A program made the position numbers and the translations under genes. From assembly GCA_947168665.1 (NCBI GenBank), contig CAMVMX010000001.1, forward strand, positions 310,001-374,000: 64,000 bases of DNA, given 5' to 3'. A model generated the notes under the pieces. That model did no database searches. It saw only the letters and a list, made by a program, of their open reading frames with translations, and had not been told where the DNA came from. Within the stretch, counting starts at the first letter, position 1. Each line of letters opens with the position of its first letter. The stretch comes from an uncultured Bacteroidales bacterium (GTDB lineage Bacteria; Bacteroidota; Bacteroidia; Bacteroidales; P3). This document shows positions 60,302 through 64,000 of this stretch, one piece after another.

Positions 60302-61666
60302 ATGTCCAACCAGACAAAATACGATTCTTTCCGCCAGACATACCCCGAGTTTGTCTATGAAAGATACACCTACGATGTGCAGTCCGACGGGCTGCACATC
60401 GTTTTTACCTTTCGCATCGGCAGCCACGTTTTCACTCCTACTGCGTTTATCCCCTTTCGCCGATTCCTCAGCTTCGACACTCCCAAATCCATATTGGACA
60501 CGCTGGTATTCAATATCGGCATGATTGAGTTGATAAGCTACTGGAAATCTTTTTGTCCCAAAAGGCTGACCGTGGAATGTGGAATGCTCGCCCCAGAGCA
60601 GACCGCTTTCTGGAAGAAGATTTACTTCCACGGGTTGGGCGAGTTTTTCTATATCAACGGCATCGAGGCCTCAATGGACGATTTCATGCAGATAGAGAGT
60701 GCCGGGGGTCCGCAATATATCGAAAACGCCTCGGCATCCTTGAGCGAAACGGACCGCTATATTGTCCCCATCGGAGGGGGAAAGGATTCGGTGGTGACGC
60801 TCGAATTGCTTGGCCAGACCAACAACGGAACAGTCCTTCCTCTCATCATGAATCCCCGTGGCGCCACGGAGAACTGCATCCGGGCCGCAGGCTATTCGAT
60901 GGAGGATGTGCTGGTAATCCATCGTACCATACACCCCCACCTGCTGGAGTTGAACAAGGAGGGTTGTCTCAACGGCCATACCCCTTTCAGCGCCATGCTG
61001 GCCTTCTACACCCTGCTGGCCGCAGAATTGTGCGGCATACCCAACATTGCCCTCTCCAACGAGTCAAGTGCCAACGAGGCCACAGTGGCGGGGACGAAAG
61101 TGAACCACCAGTACTCAAAAAGCAAAGAGTTTGAGGATGACTTCCGCAACTACACCTCCCACTGGGTGGGAACAGGTTTCAACTATTTCAGCTTCCTGAG
61201 ACCACTGACCGAGCTACAGATTGCTATGCTATTCAGCCGCCAGCCCAAATATTTCAATGTTTTCAGAAGCTGCAACGCAGGCAGCAAGCAAGACATCTGG
61301 TGCTGCAAGTGTGCCAAATGCCTGTTTGCGTTCATTATTCTATCCCCGTTCCTCCCCCCCCGGCAAGTTGAGGCCATTTTCGGCAAGAACCTGCTGGACG
61401 ACCCGGATTTGGAGTCCTACTTCATCGAACTGACCGGCAAGGGTGATACCAAACCCTTCGAATGTGTTGGCACTATCGATGAGGTGAATGCTGCACTCGG
61501 CATGGCCTTGAACAGGTGGTACAAGGACTCCCGTCCCCTACTGCTAAAGCACTTTGAACCCTCAGCCACCAACCTCTCCCTTATCTCGCTCAACAGCGAT
61601 CACAACTTGCCCCCTTCGTTAATCAACATATTGAAAAAGCATGTACAGGCAGCAGCAACTGATTGA
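60302..61666 (+). CDS. murL: UDP-N-acetyl-alpha-D-muramoyl-L-alanyl-L-glutamate epimerase
   Basis: PP-loop-like IVPIGGGKDSVVTLELL, GCLNGHTPFSAMLAF, ALSNESSANEATVAGTKVNHQYSKSKEFE, WCCKCAKC; next to a MurD-like ligase. Confidence 0.85.
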   Translation: MSNQTKYDSFRQTYPEFVYERYTYDVQSDGLHIVFTFRIGSHVFTPTAFIPFRRFLSFDTPKSILDTLVFNIGMIELISYWKSFCPKRLTVECGMLAPEQTAFWKKIYFHGLGEFFYINGIEASMDDFMQIESAGGPQYIENASASLSETDRYIVPIGGGKDSVVTLELLGQTNNGTVLPLIMNPRGATENCIRAAGYSMEDVLVIHRTIHPHLLELNKEGCLNGHTPFSAMLAFYTLLAAELCGIPNIALSNESSANEATVAGTKVNHQYSKSKEFEDDFRNYTSHWVGTGFNYFSFLRPLTELQIAMLFSRQPKYFNVFRSCNAGSKQDIWCCKCAKCLFAFIILSPFLPPRQVEAIFGKNLLDDPDLESYFIELTGKGDTKPFECVGTIDEVNAALGMALNRWYKDSRPLLLKHFEPSATNLSLISLNSDHNLPPSLINILKKHVQAAATD

Positions 61667-62960
61667 CCTCCTGGCAAACCGCCGCATTCTGGTGGCGGGC
61701 TATGGACGCGAAGGCAGGAGTACCCACTCACTGCTGCAACAGCTTGTGCCTAACAGCGAAGTTGTCGTAGCCCGCAACGATGAGGAAATATATGCTGCCC
61801 TGAATCAAGCCAAAGCAGAAAACAGGCCTTTCGACCTCATCATCAAATCGCCTGGCATACCGACCATGAAACTTGAAGGTCTGTGCAGTCTTGACACAAT
61901 CACATCGCAAACCGACATATTCCTGCAAGTTTACGGTTCCCAAACCATCGCCGTAACGGGTACTAAAGGTAAGAGCACGACCACCTCTCTCATCTGGCAT
62001 GTACTCAATCAGTCGATGGGCAAATCACACCACATTATTCTTGCCGGCAACATCGGCATCCCCCTTTTCGACATACTCCCCCAACTGGACGAACAATCCA
62101 TCACCGTGGCCGAATTCTCCTGCCACCAATTGGAGAATATACACTGTGGCCCGCATATTGGCATTATACTCAACCTGTATCAAGAGCATCTGGACCACTA
62201 CCACAGCTATCAGGACTACAAGATGGCCAAGATGCAAATAGTCCTCAACCAACAGGCCGACGACCACTGCTTCTACTGTACCGACAGCCGCGACCTGAAC
62301 ATCCTGACTGAAGAACTTCATCCCCTCATCCACTCCACTCTTCACCCCTACTCCCTGCAGCAAGCCCTCTATTCGGACATCGCAACGATGCAGACCCGTC
62401 TGCAGGGCGACCACAACCTTGCCAACATCTATGTGGCCCGACAGGCCACTGCGTTATTGGGTGTTTCCCCCACCCTTTTTGCACAAGCGTTGGCCAGTTT
62501 CGAAGGGTTGCCCCACCGACTTGAACGGGTGGGGACATTCAACGGAATCACCTTCTACAACGATTCCATAAGCACCATACCCGAGGCCACAATGGCAGCC
62601 GTAACGGCTCTTAAGGAAGTTGACACCCTTATTCTCGGCGGTTTCGACCGCGGCATTGACTACTCCTCGCTGGGCCGTTTCATATCACAGCCCCCTACCC
62701 CCTGCCAACCCATCAACAACCTCGTTTTTGTCGGGGACGCAGGATGCAGGATGCACCAACTGTGGTCTGGCCTCGGCATCTTGGACGGAAAAAACTGCCT
62801 AATCGAAAACGATTACAGTACCCTTGTTTCCTGGTGCTACCGCCATACCCGTCAAGGCGGCATCTGCCTGCTCTCACCGGCGGCTGCCAGCTACGACGCC
62901 TTTACCAATTTCGAACAACGTGGAAACGTATATAAACAATTAATAATAAATCTGCAATGA
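61641..62960 (+). CDS. murD2: Mur ligase, probable UDP-MurNAc-L-Ala:L-Glu ligase (MurD2)
   Basis: AVTGTKGKSTTTSLIWHVL, AEFSCHQLE, LNLYQEHLDHYHSYQDYKMAK, YNDSISTIPEATMAAV; overlaps murL by 26 bp. Confidence 0.85.
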   Translation: MYRQQQLIDLLANRRILVAGYGREGRSTHSLLQQLVPNSEVVVARNDEEIYAALNQAKAENRPFDLIIKSPGIPTMKLEGLCSLDTITSQTDIFLQVYGSQTIAVTGTKGKSTTTSLIWHVLNQSMGKSHHIILAGNIGIPLFDILPQLDEQSITVAEFSCHQLENIHCGPHIGIILNLYQEHLDHYHSYQDYKMAKMQIVLNQQADDHCFYCTDSRDLNILTEELHPLIHSTLHPYSLQQALYSDIATMQTRLQGDHNLANIYVARQATALLGVSPTLFAQALASFEGLPHRLERVGTFNGITFYNDSISTIPEATMAAVTALKEVDTLILGGFDRGIDYSSLGRFISQPPTPCQPINNLVFVGDAGCRMHQLWSGLGILDGKNCLIENDYSTLVSWCYRHTRQGGICLLSPAAASYDAFTNFEQRGNVYKQLIINLQ

Positions 62961-64000
62961 CTCCCATCAACATCAGACAAACCCTGCACCAACACCCTGG
63001 CATCTCTGGCGACGAACACTATGCTCACGACCTCATAGTGAAAGAAATCACCACCTGTCACCCCGACGAACTTCACACCCACGTGGGTGGATTCGGGGTC
63101 GTTGCCATCTGGGGAACGAACTTTTCCAACCCCTCCATCGCCATCCGCTGCGACATAGACGCACTCCCCATCGGACATCGGTGCGGACACGACGGCCACA
63201 CCGCCATCCTGCTCCAAGTGGCAAAAGAGCTGGCCCAACACGAACCCTACCACAAGCGCAATATCATACTCATCTTCCAGCCCGAAGAAGAGACGGGTGC
63301 GGGAGCCCAGAAAATCATCAACTCCGGCATCCTGCAACCGTACAACATCCAAACCATCTTCGGATTCCACAACCTCCCCGGCTTCCCTTTGGGCACAGCC
63401 GTGCTGAACTATCACACCTTCGCCGCCGCCTCCACCGGCATCATCTACCGGCTTGAAGGGCGCAGCACCCATGCTTCCACCCCCGAAAAGGGCATCAATC
63501 CCGGCCTGGCTGTGGCCGAAATCATCAAAGAATTCGACAGACTGAACAGTTCGCCCGACAAAATAGGTGACGATTTCAGACAGTGCACTTTGATATGTGT
63601 ACATCTGGGCGACGAAACTTTCGGCACCTCGGCCGGCGCGGCTGAGGTAATGTACACGCTCCGTGCTTTCTCCAATACGACAATGCACCAACTGATTGCC
63701 GAGACAAACAATATCGTTGCTCTCGCAGCCGCCCGGCGGGGCCTGAAGGTATCCAGCACACTCCGCGACACATTCCGCGCCACCCAAAACACCTCGTTCC
63801 TCGTAGAGAAACTGGAAGAAGCATTCGAGCAAGGCGGCATTCCCTACAGACACAACCTTATCCCATTCCGTTGGTCGGAAGACTTTTCCAACTACCTGAC
63901 AGTGTTTCCCGGAGCCATGTTCGGCATTGGCAGCGGCGAAAGTCAGCCCGAATTGCACCATCCGGACTACGTGTTCCCCGACAGCCTCATCACTCCTGCC
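62957..64000 (+). CDS. M20-family amidohydrolase/peptidase (truncated by window end)
   Basis: DIDALPI...CGHDGHTAILL, FQPEEETGAGA, STHASTPEKGINPG; no stop codon before 64000. Confidence 0.85.
   Translation, partial: MTPINIRQTLHQHPGISGDEHYAHDLIVKEITTCHPDELHTHVGGFGVVAIWGTNFSNPSIAIRCDIDALPIGHRCGHDGHTAILLQVAKELAQHEPYHKRNIILIFQPEEETGAGAQKIINSGILQPYNIQTIFGFHNLPGFPLGTAVLNYHTFAAASTGIIYRLEGRSTHASTPEKGINPGLAVAEIIKEFDRLNSSPDKIGDDFRQCTLICVHLGDETFGTSAGAAEVMYTLRAFSNTTMHQLIAETNNIVALAAARRGLKVSSTLRDTFRATQNTSFLVEKLEEAFEQGGIPYRHNLIPFRWSEDFSNYLTVFPGAMFGIGSGESQPELHHPDYVFPDSLITPA

Overview
64-kb chromosomal window from a Bacteroidota (Bacteroidales-like) bacterium. The phylum call rests on T9SS/gliding-type C-terminal domains, TAnnTTTG-type promoters and gene content. 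Read from the sequence and the supplied ORF track only; no searches were run. Backbone genes include gyrB, pepE, nfo, elbB, a purF-like gene, mtaB, arcC/OTC, serC-serA, dnaA, a TolC/HlyD/ABC-2 efflux operon with a LytS/LytTR pair, and a murL-murD2 pair, with an M20 hydrolase running off the right edge. Accessory or AT-richer insertions are a Type II restriction-modification pair next to gyrB (2.6-4.3 kb), a glycosyltransferase-like gene (6.4-7.4 kb), and an HD + HSP90-type-ATPase protein of mosaic base composition beside a decayed fimbrillin-like gene (18-22 kb). Main second-look items: (1) a yybP-ykoY-type Mn riboswitch upstream of a TerC/Alx gene, with a mutually exclusive terminator; (2) two tandem giant T9SS surface proteins sharing a perfect 330-bp repeat that also carries a fragment of the neighbouring dehydrogenase gene; (3) a PPDK-like protein with the phosphohistidine domain but no recognisable PEP-binding barrel; (4) a MurL/MurD2 L-Glu route for peptidoglycan in a Bacteroidales-like genome; (5) the HD-HSP90 mosaic protein; (6) a PurF-like protein without the N-terminal nucleophile Cys; (7) a TonB receptor paired with an M16-like protein lacking HxxEH; (8) an arcC-OTC-transporter cluster without arcA. 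No tRNA, rRNA, CRISPR array or intact transposase was seen.
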